Shown here: piece after piece, positions 43,976-52,872 of the stretch
How the letters are laid out: every line of letters begins with the position of its first letter
How positions within the stretch are numbered: the stretch's first letter is position 1
Source: CADCWK01 sp965218235
GTDB lineage: Bacteria; Chloroflexota; Chloroflexia; Thermomicrobiales; UBA6265
Assembly (NCBI GenBank): GCA_965218235.1
Contig: OZ244596.1
Location: 372,001-436,000, forward strand
Direction: 5' to 3'
DNA: 64,000 nucleotides
Position numbers and translations under genes: made by a program
The notes under the pieces: model-generated
The model's database searches: none
Told to the model about the DNA's origin: nothing
What the model saw: the letters and a program-made list of their open reading frames with translations, nothing else

Positions 43976-44004
43976 TAGACAAGGCTCGCTGTCGCTGATA
44001 CACT
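43976..44004 (+). promoter_or_regulatory. promoter for the double cysteine-module gene
   Basis: TAGACA (43976-43981) and TACACT (43999-44004) with a 17-bp spacer. The predicted start is near 44011, about 135 nt before the preferred TTG start at 44147. Confidence 0.6.
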
Positions 44005-44146
44005 CGCCACCTAGTCCAACCCGTCCGTGCGTCGAGAGATCGCCCGCCATAGCCCGTCGCCATCCGCGATCGGTCCCGGTCGGCTCCGTCTTTTTCGACC
44101 CACCTTCTACTGGCCCGTTCGCTTCGAAGCGAGGACTGAGATCCCC

Positions 44147-46027
44147 TTGGCTACTCATCGATGCGGGACCTGTTTCTTCTTCCAGGAGGCTGGTTTCGCC
44201 GGAAACGGTTGGTGCCTCCACGCGGACCGGGCGAAGTCGGCCGATGTCCGCACCCTCGTCCGGCGAAACGAGCTGGCATGCCGGAACGACTGGGGCCAGA
44301 GCCTCTGGACCGACCCCAGGGTCGCCGCGGAGACCGGAGCAGCCCGCAAGCTCATCACCGCGCACGCCGAACGCCCCGCGACAGAAGGCGAGATCGGAGC
44401 CATGGTCAACAATCGCGACGGCCAGCCGGACCCACGCGTCCAGGCGAACGCTGATGACCGCAAGACGGACAGCCCGACCGGCGAGGACGTCGTCGTGGGC
44501 CAGATCACGGTCATGCCACCGGGCATGACCGGTCGGCGACGGCTCGTCGACCAGGTCCCGCCCGAGATCACGCCACGCCCAGCGTTCCGGGAAGCGGACG
44601 AGCGACCCGATTCAACGGGTCGCCCGGTCGAGCGCCTCGCTCCGCCAGCGGTCGACCACTTGCGCGATCAATCAGACGCCGACCCAGCCGCCGCGGAGCC
44701 GACCCTTCAGGGCCGGGACCGCCTTCGCCAGCGCGAAGTCGCACCCGCTTCGGAGCGACGGCGCGAACCTGGCACCAGCCGACCGTCTCCGAACCGCGAC
44801 CTCCCAGACAGTGACACCATCCGTGAACCGCCACGGTTTGGCCGCGATGACGGGAAACCGTTTCCCTCCCGGTCCGCGAACCATCGGTCCGGGGCCGCGC
44901 CACGTCCCACCGATCATGACGACGACTCCAGGCGGTCCGGAAGTGGCGGCTCCGAGGATGACCGGTTCGCCCCGGATCTTCCGCGGGGCGTGCGTCCCGC
45001 CCCGATCCCGGGGCCGGTCCCCAGCCGGGAGTTGCGGCGTGAGCGAGGTTCTGATCCCCGAGGCTCACCTGAAGTCGCTTCACGCCGGGGACTCGACTCT
45101 GGGTCGTCCGATCGCCATGGCGGGACCGCGCCGGTCCGCCCATCTCGACCAATGCCAGCACCGCTTCTCAACAACAAAGGAGCGCTCTCCAGCGAGCCTG
45201 AGCCCCGGTCCCCGGCTGTTCGCCGTCCGGCTCTGCCCGATCTCTCCGACGATTTCTTCACCCGTGGGGTGATCGAGCCGGTCGAGACGGTGGAAGATGC
45301 GCAACAGCGACTCGCCGGGTCGCCAGACGCCGAACGCTCAGCGGACCGGACCGGTGCCGATGCTCGTCCGGCGCGTCCGCGACCCGCCGTTCCTCGCCTC
45401 GGCACCGACTCCGACCGACCGCCGCCGGTCCCCTCGATGCCGACCGTCGCCGAGGCGAACCAGATCGACCGGACGCCAGCGACAGTACGCTCGATACCGC
45501 CGGCCAGCGCCGCGCCGGGACCGCGGCCCGAGACGGGATGGGCCGTTCCCCGGATGGGGTCGGCTTCCCCTCCTCGTCCGGCCGCCCGGTCGCATCCCGT
45601 GCTGGCGGAACCGCACGACGCGGACGACCTCTCGCCACGTGAGCCGGTCCGTCTGGAACCGCCGACTCCGCTCCGGCCCCAGCCCGCCGACTTCGGCGCG
45701 TACGGGGGCTGGTTCGACCTCCAGTCGGTCGAACCGCGCCTCTCTCCGGACCTCCAGCGGGCCTGCGAGACCTGTCGCGACTTCCGCCCGGCCGAGAATG
45801 GCGTTCGGGGCTGGTGCACCAACCGGGATGCCTTCACGCTTCGGACCGTCGTCAACGCGAGCGATCTCCCCTGCATCTCGAGTTTCGGCTGCTGGTGGGT
45901 ACCGTTCGATGACGTCTGGCTATCGGAGGCCGCCATCCGAGACCACCGCAACCCGACGCCGCTGCTCGATCAGACGATCACTCCGGACGAGTTCCCGGAC
46001 AACGCCCGTCAACGCCGCCGGTCATAG
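44147..46027 (+). CDS. uncharacterised protein with a duplicated four-cysteine module at each end
   Basis: 626 residues from a TTG at 44147 (GAGGA 11 nt upstream); a GTG at 44027 is an alternative, so the start is uncertain. Residues 6-49 and 540-584 are the same module: C-x2-C-x13-C with Gly-Trp before the third Cys, then a fourth Cys 18-21 residues later and a following Trp (N: C6, C9, C23, C45; C: C540, C543, C557, C576). The ~480 residues between are Arg/Pro/Ser/Asp-rich, low-complexity and surely disordered. The modules could bind zinc or an Fe-S cluster (spacing loosely recalls high-potential iron-sulfur proteins). No signal peptide. I recognise no named family. Confidence 0.72.
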   Translation: MATHRCGTCFFFQEAGFAGNGWCLHADRAKSADVRTLVRRNELACRNDWGQSLWTDPRVAAETGAARKLITAHAERPATEGEIGAMVNNRDGQPDPRVQANADDRKTDSPTGEDVVVGQITVMPPGMTGRRRLVDQVPPEITPRPAFREADERPDSTGRPVERLAPPAVDHLRDQSDADPAAAEPTLQGRDRLRQREVAPASERRREPGTSRPSPNRDLPDSDTIREPPRFGRDDGKPFPSRSANHRSGAAPRPTDHDDDSRRSGSGGSEDDRFAPDLPRGVRPAPIPGPVPSRELRRERGSDPRGSPEVASRRGLDSGSSDRHGGTAPVRPSRPMPAPLLNNKGALSSEPEPRSPAVRRPALPDLSDDFFTRGVIEPVETVEDAQQRLAGSPDAERSADRTGADARPARPRPAVPRLGTDSDRPPPVPSMPTVAEANQIDRTPATVRSIPPASAAPGPRPETGWAVPRMGSASPPRPAARSHPVLAEPHDADDLSPREPVRLEPPTPLRPQPADFGAYGGWFDLQSVEPRLSPDLQRACETCRDFRPAENGVRGWCTNRDAFTLRTVVNASDLPCISSFGCWWVPFDDVWLSEAAIRDHRNPTPLLDQTITPDEFPDNARQRRRS

Positions 46028-46362
46028 CACCGGAGGCCCGAACGACAGGTTTGACGGAAAGTCATTCATGCCGCTGAGGCACATGCGGACAAGAAGCGTC
46101 AGACAATCAATGTCCGCCGCGATGTCCAAAGAGCAATGAGGCTGAGCCAGGTTCCAGTCGGCGTCTGTGCAGAACCGGTCCCGGCTGGTAGCATGGTTCC
46201 GCACTGAGAACCGGTTTAGTGGGCCGCTGGGGAGTGGTTCCTGACACGAGTGGCACAGCGCGAGTCGTCTTCCTGGCTGGACGTGACTCGCGGGCATGTT
46301 TCACCCGGTCGCAATGGGTTGGATCAGGCTGTCGACGCCTGAAGGGGGAGCCAACCAGGCTT
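46028..46362. other. intergenic region before rodZ-like gene
   Basis: 335 bp with no supported gene on either strand. An ACCGGT-containing GAACCGG repeat occurs twice (near 46172 and 46208). No consensus promoter pair is clear, although one for the RodZ-like gene is expected here. Confidence 0.35.
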
Positions 46363-47457
46363 ATGGCTGTATTCGGCGAGACATTGCGGCAGGCACGGGC
46401 CTACAAGGGGGTCACCCTCAAGGAAGCCGAGCAGGCCACCCGCATCAACCGGCATCATCTCGCGGCGCTCGAGGACGAGAATTTTGCCGCGCTGCCCCCG
46501 CTGATCTACCAGCGGGGGATCGTTCGCAACTACGCGGCCTTCCTCGATCTGGACCCCAACAAGGTCCTGACGATGTTCGAGGAAGCCCACGGAACCGCGA
46601 ATCCGGCTGGCGCCATCCCGATGGCCGTCAAGCCGCTGGAGATGCCCAACCACTTCACGCCGAACTTCGCCATCATCGCCTTCCTCGTAGTCCTGAGCGC
46701 GATCGTCTTTGCCTGGGTCTACAGCGTCTACCGCGGCCCGTCCGAAATCCTGCCGACGCCGACCATGCAGACGACGGTCACGCCGATCGTGACGGTCGAC
46801 GGCGCGGCTCCGATCTCGGCCACCGCGACCGCGACGCCCGCCCGGAGCGGAGACGAGGAAAACGCGGCACTGGCGGCCTCCCCCGAGGTCGACACGGCCG
46901 CGACGACCGCCGCCAACGAGCAGGCGGCCCGGCCGATGAGCGACGCCAACGAGCGCCGCACGCAGGTCGCCGAGGGACGCGTCGAATCGACCGTTCCCGC
47001 CGAATCCGTCGCCCAGCCCACCAGTTCAGCATCCGCCCAATCGGCCAACGTCCCCGGTAATGGCCCCGAACCAACCGCCACCAAAAAAGCCGAGAAGGCA
47101 CCGACGCAAACGCCAGACGCGGAAGCGACGAATACCGCCGCCACTGAAGAGGCCCAGGCCGCCGCCGACGCAGATCTGGCAGCCGCTGAGGAGGCCCAGG
47201 CCGCCGAAGCCACCCAGGAGGCCGTCAGCGCCTCACTGTTGACCATAAGCTTCTCGCCTACGGCCGGCATCTACCTGACCGTCTCGGGCGACGGAGTGCT
47301 GCTCTTCGACGGCAACGTGGCCGCGGGTGAAACAGTGGGCCCCTTCGACGCGACCAGCTTCGATGTCTACACCTCAGATCCCACCAGCACGATCATCAGC
47401 AACCTCGATGATGGCAAGGACTTCTACATGGGCGTCAGTTCGTTCTCATTGCCATAG
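46363..47457 (+). CDS. RodZ-like protein (HTH, one membrane helix, C-terminal beta domain)
   Basis: 364 residues from the ATG at 46363 (GGGGGAG 12 nt upstream). Residues ~3-70 are the RodZ-type helix-turn-helix: FGETLRQARAYKGVTLKEAE, ATRINRHHLAALEDENFAAL, YQRGIVRNYAAFLDLDPNKV. One membrane helix follows at ~107-128 (FAIIAFLVVLSAIVFAWVYS). A long Ala/Thr/Glu-rich linker (~130-285) leads to a beta-rich terminal domain (TAGIYLTVSGDGVLLFDGNV) like the RodZ C-terminal domain. RodZ connects MreB to the membrane in rod-shaped cells; no mre genes are nearby, so the role is inferred from architecture. Confidence 0.85.
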   Translation: MAVFGETLRQARAYKGVTLKEAEQATRINRHHLAALEDENFAALPPLIYQRGIVRNYAAFLDLDPNKVLTMFEEAHGTANPAGAIPMAVKPLEMPNHFTPNFAIIAFLVVLSAIVFAWVYSVYRGPSEILPTPTMQTTVTPIVTVDGAAPISATATATPARSGDEENAALAASPEVDTAATTAANEQAARPMSDANERRTQVAEGRVESTVPAESVAQPTSSASAQSANVPGNGPEPTATKKAEKAPTQTPDAEATNTAATEEAQAAADADLAAAEEAQAAEATQEAVSASLLTISFSPTAGIYLTVSGDGVLLFDGNVAAGETVGPFDATSFDVYTSDPTSTIISNLDDGKDFYMGVSSFSLP

Positions 47458-47492
47458 AGGTCGAACCACGAAAACGGAGCGTCGTTGGAATG

Positions 47493-47544
47493 GCGAGTCA
47501 CCGTACCAGTGGCGAAGACCGACGCCACTGGTACGGTGACTCGC
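47493..47544. terminator. 22-bp perfect hairpin between convergent rodZ-like gene and leuB
   Basis: 47493-47514 is exactly complementary to 47523-47544, with an 8-nt loop; the right arm ends in the first base of the leuB stop codon triplet as read on the plus strand. No T-run follows on either strand. The position between two converging genes suggests a bidirectional terminator or RNA 3'-end stabiliser. Confidence 0.7.
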
Positions 47545-48641
47545 TACCGTGAGACGGCCGTGGCCACCGCAGAGCCCACGTCGCTGGTCGACGCGAGGGT
47601 GCGTCCTTCTGCCACAACGTCGCCGGTGAGACGACCAGTCGCGACGACCGACGCCACGGCCCCCTCGATCGCCTGAGCAGCCTCCTGCATGTCGAGTGAT
47701 GTGCGCAGCATCATCGCGGTCGAGAGGATCATGCCGATCGGGTTGGCCCGGCCCTGACCGGCGATGTCCGGGGCACTGCCGTGGATCGGCTCGTAGACGC
47801 CGAACCGGCCGCCATGGCGGTTGCGGGTCTCGCCGAGCGACGCCGACGGCAGGAGCCCGATCGAGCCGGCGATCATCGACGCCTCATCGGTCAGGATGTC
47901 GCCGAACATGTTCTCGGTCACGATGACATCGTAGCGGGACGGCTGCCGCACGAGGTGCATCGCCATCGCGTCGACCAGCACGTTCTCCATGGCGACGTCC
48001 GGATTCGCCGCGGCGATCTCGGCCGCGATCGCTCGCCACATCCGGGACGACTCCAGCACGTTGGCCTTGTCGACGCTCGTGACCCGGCCGGAGCGGCCAG
48101 CGGCCAGCTCGAACGCCAGCTCGATGATCCGTCGGACCTCGTGTTCCCGGTAGATCAGCGTGTCGACCGCAACCCGACCGCGCCACTCCCGCCACTGACG
48201 GGAAGGGCGACCGAAGTAGATCCCGCCAGTCAGCTCCCGCACGACCAGGATGTCGACGCCGGCGACGATCTCGCTCCTGAGCGGCGACGAGTTGGTCAGC
48301 TCCGGGAAGACCGTCACCGGCCGGAGGTTGGCGAACAGCCCAAGCGCCTTGCGGAGCCCGAGGAGCCCTTGCTCCGGCCGGACCTTCGCTGACGGATCGT
48401 CCCACTTCGGCCCGCCGACGGCGCCGAGCAGGACCGCGTCCATTGCACGGCAGCGGTCAATGTCCTCGGCCCTCAGAGCGGTCCCGTAGGCGTCGATCGC
48501 GCTCCCCCCGATGCGGACATCCTCGAACTGAAATGCGGCGCCGTAGCGGGCACTCACGGCGCCCAGGACCTTCACGGCCTCGACCGTCACCTCCGGACCA
48601 ACGCCGTCACCCGAAAGCACCGCGATCCGATACTCAGCCAC
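47544..48641 (-). CDS. leuB: 3-isopropylmalate dehydrogenase
   Basis: Oxidative decarboxylation of 3-isopropylmalate, the last specific step before leucine transamination. A GTG at 48641 after AAAAGGAC opens AEYRIAVLSGDGVGPEVTVE. Substrate and metal residues are in LLGLRKALGLFANLRPVTVF, VRELTGGIYFG and VDAMAMHLV; the NAD-binding loop GRFGVYEPIHGSAPDIAGQG is present, with the Asp/Gly pattern of an NAD enzyme. 365 residues, normal. It is the last gene of the ilv-leu operon but is separated from leuD by ~395 bp. Confidence 0.97.
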   Translation of the reverse strand: MAEYRIAVLSGDGVGPEVTVEAVKVLGAVSARYGAAFQFEDVRIGGSAIDAYGTALRAEDIDRCRAMDAVLLGAVGGPKWDDPSAKVRPEQGLLGLRKALGLFANLRPVTVFPELTNSSPLRSEIVAGVDILVVRELTGGIYFGRPSRQWREWRGRVAVDTLIYREHEVRRIIELAFELAAGRSGRVTSVDKANVLESSRMWRAIAAEIAAANPDVAMENVLVDAMAMHLVRQPSRYDVIVTENMFGDILTDEASMIAGSIGLLPSASLGETRNRHGGRFGVYEPIHGSAPDIAGQGRANPIGMILSTAMMLRTSLDMQEAAQAIEGAVASVVATGRLTGDVVAEGRTLASTSDVGSAVATAVSR

Positions 48642-49036
48642 GTCCTTTTCCTTCCATCACCAAACTCGTTTCACACGCCTGGCTCATCGTACCGGCATCA
48701 CGGCATGAGAGGGACCCTTGTTGTCGGCGCGACCCTTGTGGTCGTCCGGTCGCCGCAGCGCGATCGTTATAGCGGCGAAGCTTGCGAGCCAGGCCGCCGC
48801 AGCGGACTGTTCGCAGGGTCACGGGCCTGCCCTGACCGGCGCCCGCAAGCGCCGGCGCCCCGCGGGGCGATAACGGTGATAGCGACACGGATGATCATTC
48901 CGAGCGTCCCGGTCGGCCGCACTTGGCGCCTTTCGGCGCGGGCGAGGACAAGCCGTCGCCCCTACGCCAAACGCCGCCCGTGGTCGGCCAGGCCAATCAC
49001 GGGCGACGACACTCTTCCTTGGGTTTGACTCGATAA
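48642..49036. other. palindrome-rich spacer inside the leu cluster
   Basis: 395 bp between leuD and leuB without a supported gene. It is crowded with inverted repeats: 48976-49004 (GCCCGTG/CACGGGC enclosing GGCC/GGCC), 48856-48869 (CGCCCC GC GGGGCG), a GCGCC/GGCGC pair around 48925, and an imperfect GGGCGA/TCGCCC repeat near 48949-48970. GACCCTTGT occurs twice near 48713-48740. The pattern suggests REP-like or other small interspersed palindromic elements inserted into an otherwise compact operon; whether copies exist elsewhere in the genome cannot be seen. Confidence 0.5.
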
Positions 49037-49663
49037 TCAGATTCCGGACGCCATCGCCGGCTCCGGGTGCTCGACCGAGGGCAGCCATTCCGGCCGACGG
49101 GCTTCGTAGCGGCCGATCGCATCGTCATTGCGCAATGTGAGGCCAATGTCGTCCAGCCCCTCCATCAACCGGTAGCGGGTGAAATCGTCCATTGGGAACG
49201 AGGCGCTGAGACGCAGAGACGGAACCGAGACCGTGCGCGACTCGACGTCGACGATCACCTGCGTCGCCGGGTTGACCTCGATCGCGCTCATGATCTCCTC
49301 GGCGAATCCCTGCTCGACGACGACCGGGATCAGGCCGGACTTGGTCGCGTTGTTCCGGAAGATGTCGCCGAACCGGGAGGAGATCACAGCCCTGAAGCCG
49401 TAATCCATCAGGGCCCAGACAGCGTGCTCCCGCGAGGACCCGACTCCGAAGTTCGGCCCGGCGACGATGACCGAGGCCGACTGGTATTCCGGCCGGTTGA
49501 GGACGAAGTCCGGATCGTTCTCCCGCCATGAGGAGAACAGGCCGGCGCCGAAGCCAGTCCGCTCGACCCGCTTTAGCCAGACGGCCGGGATGATCTGGTC
49601 GGTGTCGATGTCCGACCGGTCGATCGGGACAGCCGTGCCGGTAATCGTCTTGATCGGTTCCAT
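49037..49663 (-). CDS. leuD: 3-isopropylmalate dehydratase small subunit
   Basis: Swivel subunit of isopropylmalate isomerase, partner of LeuC. The ATG at 49663 lies 7 nt after GGGAGG and starts MEPIKTITGTAVPIDRSDID. Family motifs: DTDQIIPAVWLKRVERTGFG, PNFGVGSSREHAVWAL (substrate loop) and SSRFGDIFRNNATKSGLIPV. 208 residues, typical. An upstream in-frame reading overlaps leuC and is rejected. Confidence 0.96.
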   Translation of the reverse strand: MEPIKTITGTAVPIDRSDIDTDQIIPAVWLKRVERTGFGAGLFSSWRENDPDFVLNRPEYQSASVIVAGPNFGVGSSREHAVWALMDYGFRAVISSRFGDIFRNNATKSGLIPVVVEQGFAEEIMSAIEVNPATQVIVDVESRTVSVPSLRLSASFPMDDFTRYRLMEGLDDIGLTLRNDDAIGRYEARRPEWLPSVEHPEPAMASGI

Positions 49664-49718
49664 GCTGGTGCCTCCCGAGTCGCATTGCATTGGCAGCTGT
49701 GTCGTTATGTCGAGCAGG

Positions 49719-51122
49719 CTAGAGATCCGCCGGGGTCGCGAAGTGGCCGGCAACCGCCGTCGCGGCCGCGATGGCCGGGGACACCAGGTGCGTCCGGCCG
49801 CCCTTGCCCTGGCGCCCCTCGAAGTTCCGGTTGCTGGTGCTGGCGCAGCGCTCGCCGGGCGCGAGCTGATCGGGGTTCATCCCCAGACACATCGAGCACC
49901 CAGCTGCCCGCCACTCGAAGCCGGCGTCGAGGAAGACCCGGTCCAGCCCCTCGGACTCAGCCTGAGCCCGGACCCGCATCGAGCCCGGCACGACCATCGC
50001 CCGCATCCCGGACTTGATCGTCCGGCCCGCGAGCACCTTTGCCGCCGCCCGGAGGTCCTCGATCCGACCATTGGTGCAGGAACCGAGGAAGACCGTGTCG
50101 ACCAGGATGTCCCGGATCGCGGTCCCGGCCTGGAGGTCCATGTAGGCCAGGGCCCGCTCGATCGAGTCGCGCTCCTGCGGCTCGGAGACATCGCGTGGGT
50201 CCGGAACGCGGCCGTCGATCGACGTCACCTGGCCGGGGTTGGTCCCCCAGCTAACGTGCGGCATGATCGTCGCGGCGTCGAGGAAGACCTCCCGGTCGAA
50301 AACCGCTCCCTCATCGGTCGGAAGTGTCCGCCAGTCGGCGACGGCCGCCTCCCATGCGTCGCCCGTCGGCGCGTGGGGCCGGCCCTTGACGTAGGCGATG
50401 GTCGTCTCGTCCGGCGCGAGCATCCCGGCCCGAGCACCGGCCTCGATCGACATGTTGCAGATCGTCATCCGGCTCTCCATCGAGAGCGCCCGGATCGCCG
50501 AGCCGCGGTACTCGACGGTGTAGCCGATCCCGCCACCGGTCCCGATCTGACCGATGATCGCCAGGATGACGTCCTTGGCGGTCGTCCCGGCCGGCAGGTC
50601 GCCGTCGACGTTGATCGCCATCGTCTTCGGTCGGGTCGTCGGGACCGTCTGCGTGGCAAGGACGTGCTCGACCTCGCTCGTCCCGATCCCGAAGGCGAGC
50701 GCCCCGAAGGCACCGTGGGTACTGGTGTGGCTGTCGCCACAGACGATCGTCATGCCTGGCTGAGTCAGTCCCTGCTCGGGACCGATGATGTGGACGATGC
50801 CCTGACCGGGGTCGCCCATTGGGTAGAGCCGGATGCCGAACTCGCGGGCGTTCCTGGTCAGGGCCGACACTTGGGTGGCCGAGACCTGATCGGCGATCGG
50901 AAGGTGGATGCCCTTCGTCGGGACGTTGTGGTCGGCGGTCGCGACGGTCAGGTCGGGACGGCGGACCGGCCGACCGGCGAGTCGGAGACCGTCGAAGGCC
51001 TGCGGCGACGTGACCTCGTGAACGAGGTGCAGGTCGATGTAGAGCAGATCGGGTTCACCTTCGGCCGAATGGACCAGGTGCCGTTCCCACAGCTTGTCGC
51101 TCAGTGTCTTCGCCGCAACCAC
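49719..51122 (-). CDS. leuC: 3-isopropylmalate dehydratase large subunit
   Basis: [4Fe-4S] aconitase-family subunit converting 2- to 3-isopropylmalate with LeuD. A GTG at 51122, 8 nt after AGGAGG, gives 467 residues. The cluster cysteines are in VFLGSCTNGRIEDLR and AGCSMCLGMNPDQL; IVCGDSHTSTHGAFGALAFG is the conserved substrate segment. The length is normal. It lies 55 nt upstream of leuD. Confidence 0.98.
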   Translation of the reverse strand: MVAAKTLSDKLWERHLVHSAEGEPDLLYIDLHLVHEVTSPQAFDGLRLAGRPVRRPDLTVATADHNVPTKGIHLPIADQVSATQVSALTRNAREFGIRLYPMGDPGQGIVHIIGPEQGLTQPGMTIVCGDSHTSTHGAFGALAFGIGTSEVEHVLATQTVPTTRPKTMAINVDGDLPAGTTAKDVILAIIGQIGTGGGIGYTVEYRGSAIRALSMESRMTICNMSIEAGARAGMLAPDETTIAYVKGRPHAPTGDAWEAAVADWRTLPTDEGAVFDREVFLDAATIMPHVSWGTNPGQVTSIDGRVPDPRDVSEPQERDSIERALAYMDLQAGTAIRDILVDTVFLGSCTNGRIEDLRAAAKVLAGRTIKSGMRAMVVPGSMRVRAQAESEGLDRVFLDAGFEWRAAGCSMCLGMNPDQLAPGERCASTSNRNFEGRQGKGGRTHLVSPAIAAATAVAGHFATPADL

Positions 51123-51200
51123 GATCGATGCCTCCTGATCGGGGAACCAGTCGCCTGACCCACCCCGCCGACCGTTCCGCGGAAACGAGGGACGGTTCCG

Positions 51201-52808
51201 TTACGCCTCGACAGCCGCGGCAACTTCGGCCGCGATCGCGATCTTGCTGACCGCCGCGAGGTAGGCCCGGGCGCTCGCCTCGACGATGTCGGTCGCGAGC
51301 CCGTCGCCGATGTAGAGCGTGCCGTCATGGGTAACGCGGACCCGGACCCGTCCCTGAGCGTCCTCGCCCTCGGTCACGGCGTCGACGTGGAACGTCTCGA
51401 GTTCCGGCGTGAGGCCGGTCGCCGCGTCGATCGCCGCGAAGAAGGCATCGACCGGACCGTTGCCCTCGCCGTCGCCGGGATGCTCCTCGCCGTGACGGGC
51501 GACGACGACGCTGGCGGTCGCCGGGCCGGCATTGCCGAGCGAGGCGTTCCAGCGGAGAAGCCGGTAGCCGTCGCCGTGGGCGACCGCCTCGTCCTCCATC
51601 TGGTCGCTGACGAGAGCAATCAGGTCGGCGGCCGTGACGGTCTTCTTGCGATCAGCGAGGGCGAGGAAACGCTGGTACGCCTCGTTGACGCCGTCCTCGT
51701 CCAGCCGCAGCCCGATGTCGGACAGCGCGGCCCGGAAGCCGGCCCGGCCGGAGTGCTTGCCAAGGACCAGCTTGGTGCCCTGCCAGCCGACCGAAGCGGG
51801 GTCCATGATCTCGTAGGTCGTGCGCTCCTTGAGGACACCGTCCTGATGGATGCCGGCCTCATGGGCGAAGGCGTTGGCCCCGACGATGGCCTTGTTGGCG
51901 GCTACCGCGATCCCGGTCAGTGAGGCGACAACCCGGCTGGCTGGTGTCAGGCGCTCGGTCCGGATGCCGGTCCATGTGTCGCCGAACTGGCCGCCACGGG
52001 TCTGGAGCGCCATGACGACCTCCTCCAGCGACGTGTTGCCGGCCCGCTCACCGATTCCATTGACCGTGACTTCGACCTGCCGGGCACCGGCCGAGATCGC
52101 GGCCAGCGTATTGGCGGTCGCCATCCCGAGGTCATCGTGGCAGTGGGTCGAGATGACGATGTCGTCGATCCCATCCACATGGTCGCGCAGGTAGCCGATC
52201 AGGCGGACGTACTCGTCCGGCATCGTGTAGCCGACGGTGTCCGGGATATTGAGCGTCGTCGCGCCGGAGCGGATCGCCTGCGTGAAAACCCGGACCATAT
52301 AGTCCCAGTCGCTGCGGGTGGCGTCCTCGCAGGAGAACTCAACGTCACTCGTGAAGGACTTCGCTAGCGCGACACTGCTCGCGACCCGCTCCAGCACCTG
52401 CTCCCGGGTCATCCGCAGCTTGTGCACGAGGTGAACGTCGGAGGTCGCGATGAAGGTGTGGATTCGCCCCTGCTCGGCGCCACGGATCGCCTGGGCCGCT
52501 CGCTCGATGTCACCGGGCACGGCGCGGGCCAGACCGGCGATGGTGACGCCCTGCGACCGGGCCGAGATCGCCCGGACCGCTTCGAAGTCACCGGGAGATG
52601 CCGCCGGGAACCCCGCCTCGATCACGTCCACGCCGAGCGAGACCAAGACGTCCGCCACTTCGAGCTTCTCGTCGGCGTTGAGCGTCGCCCCTGGGGACTG
52701 CTCCCCATCGCGGAGGGTGGTGTCGAAGATCAGGACGCGCTTGCCGTTGTCACGCTCGGTGGTCGGCGATACGTTCGAGTCGGAATCCTCGGCTGGTGAC
52801 TGGGCCAT
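51201..52808 (-). CDS. leuA: 2-isopropylmalate synthase
   Basis: First committed step of leucine synthesis, condensing acetyl-CoA with 2-oxoisovalerate. AAAGGAG precedes the ATG. The TIM-barrel has FDTTLRDGEQSPGATLN (catalytic Arg and metal Asp near residues 33-34) and the metal motif STHCHDDLGMATANTLAAIS. The C-terminal regulatory domain (~390-535) responsible for leucine feedback is present (ETFHVDAVTEGEDAQGRVRV). 535 residues, typical of type I enzymes. 64 nt downstream of ilvC. Confidence 0.97.
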   Translation of the reverse strand: MAQSPAEDSDSNVSPTTERDNGKRVLIFDTTLRDGEQSPGATLNADEKLEVADVLVSLGVDVIEAGFPAASPGDFEAVRAISARSQGVTIAGLARAVPGDIERAAQAIRGAEQGRIHTFIATSDVHLVHKLRMTREQVLERVASSVALAKSFTSDVEFSCEDATRSDWDYMVRVFTQAIRSGATTLNIPDTVGYTMPDEYVRLIGYLRDHVDGIDDIVISTHCHDDLGMATANTLAAISAGARQVEVTVNGIGERAGNTSLEEVVMALQTRGGQFGDTWTGIRTERLTPASRVVASLTGIAVAANKAIVGANAFAHEAGIHQDGVLKERTTYEIMDPASVGWQGTKLVLGKHSGRAGFRAALSDIGLRLDEDGVNEAYQRFLALADRKKTVTAADLIALVSDQMEDEAVAHGDGYRLLRWNASLGNAGPATASVVVARHGEEHPGDGEGNGPVDAFFAAIDAATGLTPELETFHVDAVTEGEDAQGRVRVRVTHDGTLYIGDGLATDIVEASARAYLAAVSKIAIAAEVAAAVEA

Positions 52809-52872
52809 CTGGCGTCTCCTTTGGGGTAATGCGCTGGCCGATGGGCTGGGTTCGCTCCGCCCACCGCCATCG

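Noticed and set aside
43516..43978. ORFs upstream of the double cysteine-module gene
   Set aside because: They run through two perfect hairpins and a promoter, have no ribosome-binding site and no similarity.
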